Shown here in pieces: positions 16,430 through 25,782 of a stretch of 64,000 nucleotides of DNA (positions are counted from its first letter, which is position 1; each line of letters opens with the position of its first letter). The notes beneath the pieces were generated by a model that worked only from the letters and a program-made list of their open reading frames with translations, did not search any database and was not told where the DNA came from. A program made the translations under genes and the position numbers. Source of the DNA: Streptococcus catagoni (GTDB taxonomy: Bacteria > Bacillota > Bacilli > Lactobacillales > Streptococcaceae); contig NZ_WPCW01000001.1 in NCBI RefSeq assembly GCF_011421425.1, forward strand, positions 186,001 to 250,000, read 5' to 3'.

Positions 16430-17335
16430 ATGATGAGAATTGAACAACTTCCAAAAGACGGAGAAGCATATATACATTGCTTAAGCAAAGGGAGTGTGAA
16501 AAAAACTGCCGTTGTAAAGTCAATAGTACTAACTGTATTTTTTATGTGGTTATTTTTGGTATTAAGTTTATTTATATACACTGGTGCGTTGCAAATTTTG
16601 GGTTATCAGGCTGAAGTTGAAAAATTCTCCACTTCTTTTGACTTTTTATCTCTTCCAAATGGAGAAAGATTTATAGATTGGGTGCTCTTTCTTTTCTTTC
16701 CATCAGCTTATGTGGCAAATAGAATAGTATTTAAGGAAAAATTGGGAGAAATGTTCTCTTTGACAGGTAAGTTTCGTGTCAAATGGGCACTTAAGTGCTT
16801 ACTTTTTTTGACACCTGTTATGCTTATTACAACTGTAGGCCAAAATTGTATTGATGGTATACCTGAGTTGACCTTACCTGAATCTTTTCTTGTATCTGTA
16901 ACTTTAACAATAGTTTTTACAACTATACAGTGTCTTGGAGAAGAAATGCTATTTAGAGCATGGGCAATCCAAACATTTGGTATTTTGTTTAAGCATAGAA
17001 AAACAGCTTGGATAGTTTTAAGTATTGTGTTTGCCTTTATTTTTTCTATTATACATACCCCCGGAAATTTCTGGATAGGTTTAGATTTATTTCTTTTTGC
17101 GATTTTAATGTGCTTATTAGTTTATCATACAGGAGGAATGGAGGCAGCTATTATATTTCATACATTAAATAATTTGATACTAAACTTAACTGAATTATTT
17201 ACGGTTGAACATATTGATTTTAGTGCTGAACAACAGATTGTAGCAGGAGATTGGCAGGGTTCAGTGCTATCTATAGCGTTAGAAATATTGTGCTATGTGC
17301 TTTTAGTATGGTATTGGAAAAGAACAAGGGAATAA
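16430..17335 (+). CDS. CPBP family intramembrane metalloprotease (array gene 4)
   Basis: 301 residues, the longest of the array. A cytoplasmic start of about 30 residues is followed by about eight hydrophobic segments. Motif 1 is GEEMLFRAWAIQ, motif 2 is FSIIHTPGNFW and motif 3 is FHTLNNLILN, a complete catalytic set. GGAGG lies 9-12 bases before the tandem ATGATG at 16430/16433; either could start. Close to CPBP proteins found with bacteriocin and quorum peptide loci. Spacing of 32 bases after gene 3 suggests one operon of four. Confidence 0.85.
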   Translation: MMRIEQLPKDGEAYIHCLSKGSVKKTAVVKSIVLTVFFMWLFLVLSLFIYTGALQILGYQAEVEKFSTSFDFLSLPNGERFIDWVLFLFFPSAYVANRIVFKEKLGEMFSLTGKFRVKWALKCLLFLTPVMLITTVGQNCIDGIPELTLPESFLVSVTLTIVFTTIQCLGEEMLFRAWAIQTFGILFKHRKTAWIVLSIVFAFIFSIIHTPGNFWIGLDLFLFAILMCLLVYHTGGMEAAIIFHTLNNLILNLTELFTVEHIDFSAEQQIVAGDWQGSVLSIALEILCYVLLVWYWKRTRE

Positions 17336-18465
17336 ATCTAAATCAGATGATGTGACCTATATAAATGGGAAAGAATTTGTTGATCATATGATGAACAAAT
17401 AAGGATCTGCTTATAATTTATATACATGATAATGTAAACATAGCTATAATCTATTAGGATATATAAGTATTTCATCAATAACTTTATAGGTAAATTTGAG
17501 ATAGAAAAAAGATAGTTTTGAGGAAGTGGATATTGAAACTATTGACGATAAAAATATATTCATTAAAGCAGTAGACTTCTACAAACAAGAGAAACGAGAA
17601 GTTAGATAGATTTTGAAACTGATGAAGAACTTGTAAAAATGAAACTTTGTAAATTTACAAGAATATATCAAGTTATTGGTATGTAAGTGAAGATAAAACA
17701 ATGTGAAATTTCATATACAGTTCAGGATATAAAAAAGAAACGATAAGGCTTATAAATTATGATAGATTAAGAAATACAGAGAGTGTAGAATAGATGGTTA
17801 CTGGTAAATAGTAGCCATCTATTTTTAAATAATAGTCAAAACTGTATATATTTATTATAGAAAAAATAATGAGTAATATAGTAAATTTAATAAATGTTAT
17901 GATTCTGTCAAGCAAAAAACTTCTGAGTATAACAAGCAATTAGTTGAATTTCCAACAAAACAATTTTATGAGAGATAAATGTTGATTAAATTGGTATAAT
18001 AAGTACCAAGAGAAAATATTAAGAAAACTCAAGTACAGATACTATATACGTTTTGATGGTTATTTATTCAAATATTATTGAACGTACAAAAGGATATCAT
18101 TGATTAAGCACATCATCCTGATAAAGGATATAGAATTGATATAAAGCATTCTTAATAAGGTTAACTCGGCATTTTATGGCGATAAGGATGTCCGAACATG
18201 TGTTAAGATGTTTTAGATACCTGAGTTAAAGTCTCTTGAGAATAAAAAATAAATTCAAATGATAAATTATTGAATTTATGTAATAATTTTATGCCATAAT
18301 AAAAAAGGGAGCCTGTCAAAGTCGCAATTCGCAACTATTGAGCAAGCTCATTTTAATATTATTTATAGTTTTAAAAATATATATTTTGATTTAAAATTTG
18401 GTAAGTAAGATAACTAAAAATAGTCACTAATTTAAATAACCTTATACTTGGATTAATCAATTCTA
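17336..18465. other. 1.1 kb decayed region
   Basis: No intact frame. Broken plus-strand traces include DDVTYINGKEFVDHMMN near 17350 and EEVDIETIDDKNIFIKAVDF near 17520, which look like soluble protein fragments but match no family I know. The rest is AT-rich. No bacteriocin precursor with a double-glycine leader was found on either strand. No RNA gene was seen. Confidence 0.4.
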
Positions 18466-19776
18466 CTATGAATTGCTAGATTTTTCAAAAGGTTCCATTG
18501 CTAGATTGCTTTCAAAGGCTTCTGATTGATATCCGTTTGCTAATATTTGGCCTTTATGTGTGACTTTTTTGAGGATACCCCCTTTCTCCATAGCTATAGT
18601 CGTCACCTTATCACCATTTGTAATGATATCCCCTTTTATAGTAAGTAAATCAACTTGACCTCCATCTTTGATTGAAAGAGCATAGGCTGGAAGTTCTACA
18701 TTAACGCCTTTGACAAGTGATAAGCCACGACCGCCATTAGTCATGATGTCACCATCGATAAGAATTTTTCCAACTTTTTTAGAAATTTGGATGCCAACTG
18801 CACCATCATTATAAGTTCTAATATCATGGAAGTGTCCATTGTTTAATGTACCGTCGTATTGGTTATAGGCACGTGCGCCAAGACCATGAGTGGCGATGCT
18901 TTTTTCTGCTGTAAATTTATCAACTGTTCCAAAGTTCACAAAACCAACACCCGAAGGACCATAGGAAATAACTTCATCATTGACACGCCATTCATGGACC
19001 GTTCCCCATGCATCAAGGACCATATCGTTTACGCCATAAGTAATTGCTTTGCCATTTTGTTCTAAATAATCAACTGTTGCACCGTAAACAACAAATACAG
19101 CACCAGTGATAAAGTCAGAGACACCTTGTGGGATTAGTCCTGTTGAGTGAACAGATCCAATCTCCATATTCCGAACATGAACTTGTCCTCCCTCATCATT
19201 GAATCCAGAAATAAAGACTCCCGATCCAATAACAGGATGACCTTGAGAACCGATCGTTAGGCCGGAAATACTTGCTGTAATTAAACTATCTCGATCGGGA
19301 TTAAAATTGTATAGAGTGAATGCGCCTTGAAGAACATTTACCCCATATTTTTGGGGTTGTTCCAAATAAGTTCGGGTATCCGAACTATTAATATGAATAT
19401 TTTCAACTGTTACATCAGCTGTGAGGGTTGGGTTTCTAAAAATTAGAGAGACCTGTCCGTCAACTTCAAGATTACTCAAAGAAATTTTTCCCCAATTGGA
19501 TTCAAGCTGTTGAGGTGAAATCATAATGCCTTTTTTATCTTGCATAGCCACAATTGATAAATTTCTAATTGTGTTCTGACCTTGGAGAATTATACCATCG
19601 GAGTGAGAGAAGAAGAGTGAGGGAATTGTACCATCTTCCTGAGGTATTCCTTCTATGGAAGTGCCTTTTGGGAGAGAAATAGGGGATGCCAAAGTCATAT
19701 TTCGGCTAATTTGAATCAATTCAACATTTTCAGAGAGAGCTTTAATCAATTCATTTGTACTTCCAACATTAATCAT
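18466..19776 (-). CDS. right-handed parallel beta-helix repeat protein
   Basis: 436 residues. After an N-terminal GSTNELIKAL segment, as in pectate-lyase-like folds, the chain consists of many short beta turns with regular G/N/I spacing (GIILQGQNTIRNLSI, TYGVNDMVLDAWGTVHEW, TNGGRGLSLVKGVNV), typical of a beta-helix. There is no signal peptide, membrane span or wall anchor, so as written it is cytoplasmic or released by lysis. No catalytic signature for a polysaccharide lyase is evident. The repeats DGDIMTNG and KGDIITNG near the C-terminus show coil duplication. Monocistronic and divergent from asnA. Function unknown; carbohydrate binding is a guess from the fold. Confidence 0.65.
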   Translation of the reverse strand: MINVGSTNELIKALSENVELIQISRNMTLASPISLPKGTSIEGIPQEDGTIPSLFFSHSDGIILQGQNTIRNLSIVAMQDKKGIMISPQQLESNWGKISLSNLEVDGQVSLIFRNPTLTADVTVENIHINSSDTRTYLEQPQKYGVNVLQGAFTLYNFNPDRDSLITASISGLTIGSQGHPVIGSGVFISGFNDEGGQVHVRNMEIGSVHSTGLIPQGVSDFITGAVFVVYGATVDYLEQNGKAITYGVNDMVLDAWGTVHEWRVNDEVISYGPSGVGFVNFGTVDKFTAEKSIATHGLGARAYNQYDGTLNNGHFHDIRTYNDGAVGIQISKKVGKILIDGDIMTNGGRGLSLVKGVNVELPAYALSIKDGGQVDLLTIKGDIITNGDKVTTIAMEKGGILKKVTHKGQILANGYQSEAFESNLAMEPFEKSSNS

Positions 19777-20142
19777 TGCTTTACCTCGCTTTATATTTAG
19801 TATGTTAACAACACTATTGTATTACTATGTAGTGATTCAGTCAATGGAAATGATTGAGTTAAACTATCAGGATGGTAAATATATAACTGATATTCATGTC
19901 ACAGTATACTTTATAATAATTACGCCTAAGAAAAATACAATTATTATACAAATAGTCTTATCAAATCAATAAAAAATGTAAAATATTTTTATGCTAAATA
20001 AATTTGATGAGTCTATTTTTGTTGAAGAAATACAGAGAAGTGTGGTCTTTTCACATTATTTGATAAAAATTTAATAAAATAGTTTACATCAAATAAGAAA
20101 ACTGTATAATAAGACTATTAATGATTTATAAGGAGAGTTAAT
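19777..20142. other. divergent promoter region, beta-helix gene and asnA
   Basis: 366 very AT-rich bases that must hold both promoters. A TATAAT at 20104-20109 lies upstream of asnA. AAGGAG at 20131-20136 serves the TTG start. No T-box features or strong hairpins were noticed. Confidence 0.4.
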
Positions 20143-21135
20143 TTGAAGAAAAGTTTCATTCATCAACAAGAGGAGATTTCTTTTGTTAAAAATACATTTA
20201 CTCAGTATTTGAAAGATAAATTGGGCATTGTAGAAGTGCAAGGACCGATTTTGAGTCGCGTCGGAGATGGTATGCAAGATAATTTATCTGGTGTTGAGCA
20301 TGCAGTATCTGTTAATGTCAAGTTGATTCCAGACAATACCTATGAAGTTGTCCACTCTCTTGCTAAGTGGAAGCGTCATACATTAGCTCGTTTCGGCTTC
20401 AACGAGGGTGAAGGGCTTTTTGTTCATATGAAAGCTCTTCGCCCAGATGAAGATTCTCTAGATTCTATTCATTCTGTTTATGTGGATCAATGGGACTGGG
20501 AGAAAGTTATTCCAGATGGTCGTCGCAATATTGCATATTTGAAAGAGACGGTTGAGCAGATTTATAAAGCTATTCGTTTGACGGAATTGGCTGTAGAAGC
20601 TCGTTACGATATTGAGTCAGTATTACCTAAAAAAATTACCTTTATCCACACAGAAGACTTAGTCAAAAAATTTCCAGATTTAACACCAAAAGAACGTGAA
20701 AATGTAGTGACCAAGGAATACGGAGCAGTATTTCTTATCGGTATAGGTGGCGAATTATCAGATGGCAAGCCCCATGATGGTCGTGCACCGGACTATGACG
20801 ACTGGACAAGTCCAACGGAAGCAGGCTACAAGGGACTCAATGGAGATATCTTGGTTTGGAACGAAGAACTTGGTTCAGCCTTTGAGATTTCATCTATGGG
20901 AATTCGTGTTGACGATGAAGCTCTCAAGCGTCAGGTAGCAATTACTGGTGATGAGGAGCGTTTAAACTATGACTGGCATCATGCTCTATTGAATGGCCTC
21001 TTCCCATTGACCATTGGAGGAGGTATTGGACAGTCACGGTTGACTATGTTTTTACTTCGCAAAAAACACATTGGTGAAGTCCAATCAAGTGTATGGCCTC
21101 AAGCGGTTAGTGATAGTTTTGAGAACATTTTATAA
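20143..21135 (+). CDS. asnA: aspartate-ammonia ligase
   Basis: 330 residues. Makes asparagine from aspartate, ATP and ammonia in the cytoplasm. It is a class II aminoacyl-tRNA synthetase-like fold with the family landmarks [29 protein letters not shown] and [14 protein letters not shown] (motif 3 Arg). Length is standard. Start is TTG 20143, set by AAGGAG 6-7 bases upstream and by homology beginning MKKSFIHQQ; no ATG is available. Followed by a terminator at 21195. Confidence 0.95.
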   Translation: MKKSFIHQQEEISFVKNTFTQYLKDKLGIVEVQGPILSRVGDGMQDNLSGVEHAVSVNVKLIPDNTYEVVHSLAKWKRHTLARFGFNEGEGLFVHMKALRPDEDSLDSIHSVYVDQWDWEKVIPDGRRNIAYLKETVEQIYKAIRLTELAVEARYDIESVLPKKITFIHTEDLVKKFPDLTPKERENVVTKEYGAVFLIGIGGELSDGKPHDGRAPDYDDWTSPTEAGYKGLNGDILVWNEELGSAFEISSMGIRVDDEALKRQVAITGDEERLNYDWHHALLNGLFPLTIGGGIGQSRLTMFLLRKKHIGEVQSSVWPQAVSDSFENIL

Positions 21136-21194
21136 AATCCCAACTGTTAAATCAGGTGCAATAAATTGCTTATCTTCTAATGTCAATATTTCTT

Positions 21195-21226
21195 AAACTG
21201 TTCGAGCTAGCTCGGACAGTTTTTTA
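21195..21226. terminator. asnA terminator
   Basis: Arms AAACTGT and ACAGTTT with inner CGAG/CTCG pairs and loop CTAG, then T-rich sequence. A decayed near copy in inverse orientation occurs at 1329-1357 (CTGAGTTAGCTCGAACA). Confidence 0.75.
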
Positions 21227-21298
21227 GACGGGTGATAGTTGGAAAGATTTTTAGCATTAATTAATGTTAGTGATACAAATTATCAAATCATTTGAACT

Positions 21299-21960
21299 GA
21301 TTGTCTTGAGTGACACTTCTTTAAACACAAACTCTCGCAAAAGTCGTTAGCTTGACCATTGTCATATGAAATGGATTTGATAGGAAGAGTCATCATCAAA
21401 TAGATAATTGCATGATTCACAGTTCTTGATTTCGGGTAACCTGATGATCAAGGCAAAGCGTGGGCTTATTACTTTACTGAGTTATTATTGTGATTTCTTG
21501 ATTTATTTTCAACCTAAAACCTCCATCAATCTCCTAGTGAGTAAAGTTCGAGCTGTCATTGATATCATTTGATCGTCCTCAGAAAGTAAATCTTAATAAA
21601 CGTATTTAGAGCGTTTTAGTACTAAGAAGTACAATATGAAGATTTCCATGTTTGATAGCTTGAACAAAGGTATTAATGCTATGAACCTGAGAAAGTCTCG
21701 TGAAACTTTAGTGAGTTTGGGATAATGTAGCATCAAAGTAAGACTTTTGAGCTATCTCAACCAAGTATTTCACATACTAAGATTTCTTGGCATTGATTCG
21801 TTTGATTTGCATGACTTAGCTTAATTTTTCGAAAGTAGTAGACTAATGTTTATTTCAATGTTGAGTATTTCAGAGAGTTCTCTCTGATAGGTAGTAATAT
21901 GATTGTCTTTTTGATACTGTGTTTTGTAATTTTAGTATAGATTCAATAAAGAGTATGAAG
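21299..21960 (-). mobile_element. IS30-like transposase remnant
   Basis: Minus-strand frames broken by many stops. Best piece: HAIIYLMMTLPIKSISYDNG, which resembles the second conserved Asp region of IS30-family transposases (xxITxDNGxEF); TARTLLTRRLMEVL lies just before it, where VERLTR is expected. The N-terminal half (21640-21960) is only vaguely protein-like. No terminal repeats found. Family assignment is tentative. Confidence 0.4.
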
Positions 21961-22009
21961 ATATTCTATTTGAAAATTTTACTTGCTATAAAGGAGACTC
22001 TAATTTCAG

Positions 22010-22610
22010 GTGCAGAAAACTGTTGCCTTTCCAGAAAGTCGGATTAGGTCTCTAAAAAAGAAGGTTTTTAAAGTCTTAATTGTAGATAAAAGTAAGGATA
22101 TAGTAGTAGAAGGAAGCGATCATAATACTGTTTCGCTTGCATTTAGTGGTATTTATAAACTTGATGATAATAGCTTAGCAATAGCCATAAATGATTCCTA
22201 TTTCAAAATTATTTTAAGTAACAAAATAGCTTCTCATAAAAAATTATTGGATCTAACTAATTTTGGAAATGCAACCAAGGGTGATACTTTATCTGTTAAT
22301 AAAAGTGATAGCAGAGTAATCAATTTTGATCATAAGTTATATCAGATATCCTCTCATAAAGTTTCAAAAGAGGAACTAAATGGTTTTTTTAGGTGTCATA
22401 GCAGACTTTAAAACTTTTGATGTTAATACAGGCAGACCATTGTCTAAATAAGAGCTTAATAAAATAGACTGATCTGGAAAAACTTCGAAAGAAAAACGAG
22501 AAGCTTGGGACTATGGGGAGGTCTATTCACTAAAGAACCATCCTCTTGATAAAGTTATTGCAGTTCAGATAAATGAGATTTTCCGCATAGCTTATAGTAA
22601 AGAAAATTGA
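22010..22610 (+). pseudogene. hypothetical protein gene, frameshifted
   Basis: A GTG start (22010, AAGGAG 13 bases upstream, long spacing) opens 133 codons with KKKVFKVLIVDKSKDIVVEG and KGDTLSVNKSDSRVINFDHK. At about 22388 the sense continues in another frame (GVIADFKTFDVNTGRPLSK), then hits TAA and TGA, and resumes as EAWDYGEVYSLKNHPLDKVI to TGA 22608. The pieces are coherent, so this was one gene of roughly 200 codons. The family is not recognised. A terminator follows. Confidence 0.45.
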
Positions 22611-22660
22611 AAGTTTAAAAGTTTATCTCTGGAAGAAGCCAGCTAAACAAGTGAATGATA

Positions 22661-22694
22661 AAAACACTCTGAGCTGAGGAACGGGGTGTTTTTG
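22661..22694 (+). terminator. rho-independent terminator
   Basis: AAAACACTC at 22661-22669 pairs with GGGTGTTTT (one G-T pair) at 22684-22692 and runs into T residues. Insulates the feo operon. Confidence 0.7.
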
Positions 22695-22819
22695 TTATTT
22701 GTTACTCCCTACGAAGGGATTTAATTGTCTTAGTTAGTATTGTAATATTGTCAAAATTTATAACGAAGCTTTAATATTATATAAATGAGTTTGTGTTATA
22801 CTAATATAAGTCTAAACTG

Positions 22820-22841
22820 AAACGTTATTATAATAATGTTT
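22820..22841 (+). promoter_or_regulatory. palindromic element in feoA leader
   Basis: A 22-base palindrome with a single mismatched pair, core TTATTATAATAA, just upstream of the GGAGT ribosome site and downstream of a possible -10 TATACT at 22796-22801. Position and symmetry fit an operator for a metal regulator. The core resembles the AT pattern of PerR/Fur boxes, but the match is not strict. Confidence 0.45.
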
Positions 22842-22852
22842 GGAGTAAAAAA

Positions 22853-23326
22853 TTGAATTTAAAAAGTGTAAAAATTGATTTTTCCTATACTATTGTCAGC
22901 ATTGACCTGCCTAATGACAGCCTTCGACATTTGTCCCATTTAGGGTTAAAAGTTGGTTCAAAGTTTAAGATTATTTCCAAGACAAAAAACAGTGCCATAA
23001 TCATGCTAAAGGCTAGCCGCTTAGCTCTTGATGATTCTATTTTGAAGCATATTGCGATTACTGAAGAGGTGACCCCTTTAAAGTCAGTTCCTCTGTCATC
23101 ACTTAAAGCAGGGGATTTCGCTTATATCGAAGCGATTTTTGCTGTAAATGAAGCCAAACGTCGCCTTATGGATATGGGCTTAACACGTCATACAAAAATA
23201 CTCTTACGTAAGGTTGCTCCTCTAGGTGATCCTATAGAAATCAGCCTTCGTGGTTATGAATTAACACTGAGAAAATCAGAGGCTCAATTGATTAGTGTTG
23301 TTAAAGTTGGAAAGGATCAAGGATGA
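22853..23326 (+). CDS. feoA: FeoA-type protein, two FeoA domains
   Basis: 157 residues, twice the usual 75-80. It contains two SH3-like FeoA domains: the first about residues 10-70 (LRHLSHLGLKVGSKFKII), the second about 78-152 (RRLMDMGLTRHTKILLRKVAPLGDPIEI, the classical signature). FeoA works with FeoB in ferrous iron import. TTG 22853 after GGAGT is the start. Its last 4 bases overlap feoB (ATGA), so the two are coupled. The first domain is more divergent, so it may have a regulatory role. Confidence 0.88.
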   Translation: MNLKSVKIDFSYTIVSIDLPNDSLRHLSHLGLKVGSKFKIISKTKNSAIIMLKASRLALDDSILKHIAITEEVTPLKSVPLSSLKAGDFAYIEAIFAVNEAKRRLMDMGLTRHTKILLRKVAPLGDPIEISLRGYELTLRKSEAQLISVVKVGKDQG

Positions 23327-25464
23327 CAGAAATTGCTTTAATTGGAAATCCTAACAGCGGAAAGACCAGTCTCTTTAATCTCTTAACAGGAACAAATCAA
23401 CGTGTTGGTAATTGGCCTGGTGTCACAGTAGAGCGAAAGTCAGGCCTAGTCAAGAAGAATAAAGACTGGCGCTTGCAAGACCTACCAGGAATTTATTCTA
23501 TGTCGCCCTACAGTCCTGAAGAAAAGGTTGCCCGTGATTACCTTTTGAGTAACTATGCCGATAGTATTTTAAATGTCCTGGATGCAACAAATCTAGAACG
23601 TAATCTCTATCTCACAACCCAATTGATTGAGACGGGTATACCAGTAACAGTGGCGCTCAATATGAGTGATATTTTGAAAAAACAAGGAAAGACTATCTCT
23701 TGTGACAAATTATCTTACCAGTTGGGAGTACCAGTGTTTGCTACTAGTGCCCTTAAAAATACAGGTGTAGATAGGGTTCTCAAAAAAACTTCCCAACGAA
23801 CCAAGGCTACAGTTGAACAAGTTCAATACCCTCTTTATGATCCTAAGTTTGAAACGGCCATCTCTCAAATTACGGAGGTTCTGGGGAATTCGGTTCCAAA
23901 GAGAGCTCTTCGCTTTTATGCTATCAAGCTTTTTGAGCGTGATCAATTGGTTGAAGAAGAGCTTTCCTTATCTGAATTTCAAAGGAAGGATATTGAGGAC
24001 ATTATCAGAATTACTGAAGAGATCTTTACAGATGATGCCGAAACTATCGTTGTCAATGAACGTTATTATTTCATCGAAAATGTCGTCAAAATGGCACAGG
24101 TTGAGCGCAATCAATTTCATTTAAGTTTTTCTGATAAATTAGATAAGGTCATTACTAATCGTATCTTGGCGCTTCCCATTTTTGCCCTAGTCATGTTTTT
24201 AGTTTATTATTTATCTATTCAAACAGTGGGAGCTATGGGGTCAGATTGGGTCAATGATAAATTGTTTGGAGAAGTAGTTCCCAACTGGGTCGGGAATGGT
24301 TTGAATTATCTTCATGTTAGTAGTTGGCTAAAGGCTTTGATTATTGATGGTATTGTAGCAGGAGTGGGGACTGTTTTAGGCTTTCTACCTCAAATCTTTG
24401 TCCTTTTTCTTTGCCTAGGTTTTTTAGAAGACCTTGGTTATATGAGTCGAATTGCCTTTGTCATGGATCGGATTTTTAGGCGTTTTGGCTTGTCTGGTAA
24501 ATCTTTCATACCTATGCTTATAGCAACTGGTTGTGGGGTTCCGGCAATCATGTCTAGCCGAACAATTGAAAATGAACGTGATCGGCGGATAACTATCATG
24601 ACATCAACTTTTATGCCTTGTTCAGCTAAACTTGGTATTATTGCCTTAATTGCAGGGGCATTTTTCCCAGACAATGCCTACGTCGCCCCTTCTACCTATT
24701 TTACAGGTTTCCTAGCTATTATTTTATCAGGTATTGCACTTAAAAAGACACGATTTTTAGGTGGATATGTCTCTCCTTTTATCATGGAATTACCAGCCTA
24801 TCATTGGCCTAATCTTATGACTGTATTGCGCTACGCCCTTGCTAAGGCTATCAGTTTTTTCAAACGAGCAGGAACAATCATATTTAGTTTAACGGTCATT
24901 ATCTGGTTTCTATCAACCTTTAATCTAGCCTTTCAGGCTGTAGATCCTAAAGATTCTATTCTAGCGGGACTGGGCAAAACAAGTGCTTGGATTTTTAAAC
25001 CCTTAGGCTTTGGGAATTGGAAGGCGACAGTGGCAACAGTGACAGGACTTGCTGCTAAAGAAACAGTAGTTGCGACCTTTGGTGTGCTCTATAAGAATGA
25101 TTCCACTTTGAACCTGTGGCAAAGTTTGCGCTTAGACTATAGTCCATTAGCTGCCTACTCCTTTTTAACCTTTAATTTACTTTGTGCCCCATGCTTTGCG
25201 GCCATTGGAGCTATCAGGCGTGAAATGAATGATCTGAAATGGACGATCGGAGCAATCCTTTTTCAAACAGGTCTTGCTTATCTGATTAGTCTAATGATTT
25301 ACCAGTTTGGTCTCATTTTCTTTTATGGCTTGGCTATCAATCTATGGACTCTTATAGCGTTTTTTATCTTAGCAATGATGATTTATTTTATATTTAAAAA
25401 ACCAAGTCAGTTAAATGAAGAAGAGATCATTACCTTAGATAATTTAGCTAAGGTTAAAGAATAG
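23323..25464 (+). CDS. feoB: ferrous iron transporter FeoB
   Basis: 713 residues. N-terminal G domain: G1 GNPNSGKTS at 8-16, G2 Thr near 35 (WPGVTVER), G3 DLPG at 53-56, G4 NMSD at 113-116. A helical GDI-like segment follows to about residue 270. The membrane part has two gate repeats (GFLPQIFVLFLCLGFLEDLGYMSR and the later GLAAKETVVATFG) plus TGCGVPAIMSSRT, with conserved Cys. It moves Fe2+ into the cell driven by, or gated by, GTP hydrolysis. The C-terminus is short and lacks a fused FeoC; a separate small Cys-rich gene follows. Confidence 0.95.
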   Translation: MTEIALIGNPNSGKTSLFNLLTGTNQRVGNWPGVTVERKSGLVKKNKDWRLQDLPGIYSMSPYSPEEKVARDYLLSNYADSILNVLDATNLERNLYLTTQLIETGIPVTVALNMSDILKKQGKTISCDKLSYQLGVPVFATSALKNTGVDRVLKKTSQRTKATVEQVQYPLYDPKFETAISQITEVLGNSVPKRALRFYAIKLFERDQLVEEELSLSEFQRKDIEDIIRITEEIFTDDAETIVVNERYYFIENVVKMAQVERNQFHLSFSDKLDKVITNRILALPIFALVMFLVYYLSIQTVGAMGSDWVNDKLFGEVVPNWVGNGLNYLHVSSWLKALIIDGIVAGVGTVLGFLPQIFVLFLCLGFLEDLGYMSRIAFVMDRIFRRFGLSGKSFIPMLIATGCGVPAIMSSRTIENERDRRITIMTSTFMPCSAKLGIIALIAGAFFPDNAYVAPSTYFTGFLAIILSGIALKKTRFLGGYVSPFIMELPAYHWPNLMTVLRYALAKAISFFKRAGTIIFSLTVIIWFLSTFNLAFQAVDPKDSILAGLGKTSAWIFKPLGFGNWKATVATVTGLAAKETVVATFGVLYKNDSTLNLWQSLRLDYSPLAAYSFLTFNLLCAPCFAAIGAIRREMNDLKWTIGAILFQTGLAYLISLMIYQFGLIFFYGLAINLWTLIAFFILAMMIYFIFKKPSQLNEEEIITLDNLAKVKE

Positions 25465-25472
25465 GAGAAGAA

Positions 25473-25649
25473 ATGGCAACACTCATTATTGCAAGTCTCA
25501 TTGGTCTTGCTGTTATTTTAGGCCTTCGTTCATTTATAAGTAAGAAAGGCTCATGTGGTGACTGTGATTGTCAATGTCCTGTTAAAGAAGAGATGAAAGG
25601 GTCTCATTCTTTAGGGCAAAAGGCTTCAAAAAGCTTTAAAAAATTTTAG
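25473..25649 (+). CDS. FeoB-associated Cys-rich membrane protein
   Basis: 58 residues, ATG 25473 after AGGAG. One N-terminal membrane span (LIIASLIGLAVILGL), then KKGSCGDCDCQCPVKEE with four closely spaced Cys, and a Lys-rich tail. This is the small Virus-attachment-p12/FeoB-associated type often found right after feoB in Firmicutes, just 8 bases downstream here. Probably helps FeoB or buffers iron (inference). It was easy to miss because of its size. Confidence 0.85.
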   Translation: MATLIIASLIGLAVILGLRSFISKKGSCGDCDCQCPVKEEMKGSHSLGQKASKSFKKF

Positions 25650-25782
25650 GGGAATTTTAAATTGCTCCAATCAATCCTTAGATAAAACTAAGAACTGATA
25701 AGTGGGGCATTTTTCCATGATTTTTTAGCTTTATCAATTGGCTATGACATAGGTAGATATTGCGGCCGACAAGGAGGACATT

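Noticed and set aside
17336..18465. Search for a bacteriocin precursor or exporter near the CPBP array
   Set aside because: Only broken frames without GG leader or ABC motifs on either strand.
18466..19776. Beta-helix protein as a prophage tail spike
   Set aside because: No phage genes nearby, and no adjoining tail or lysis module.
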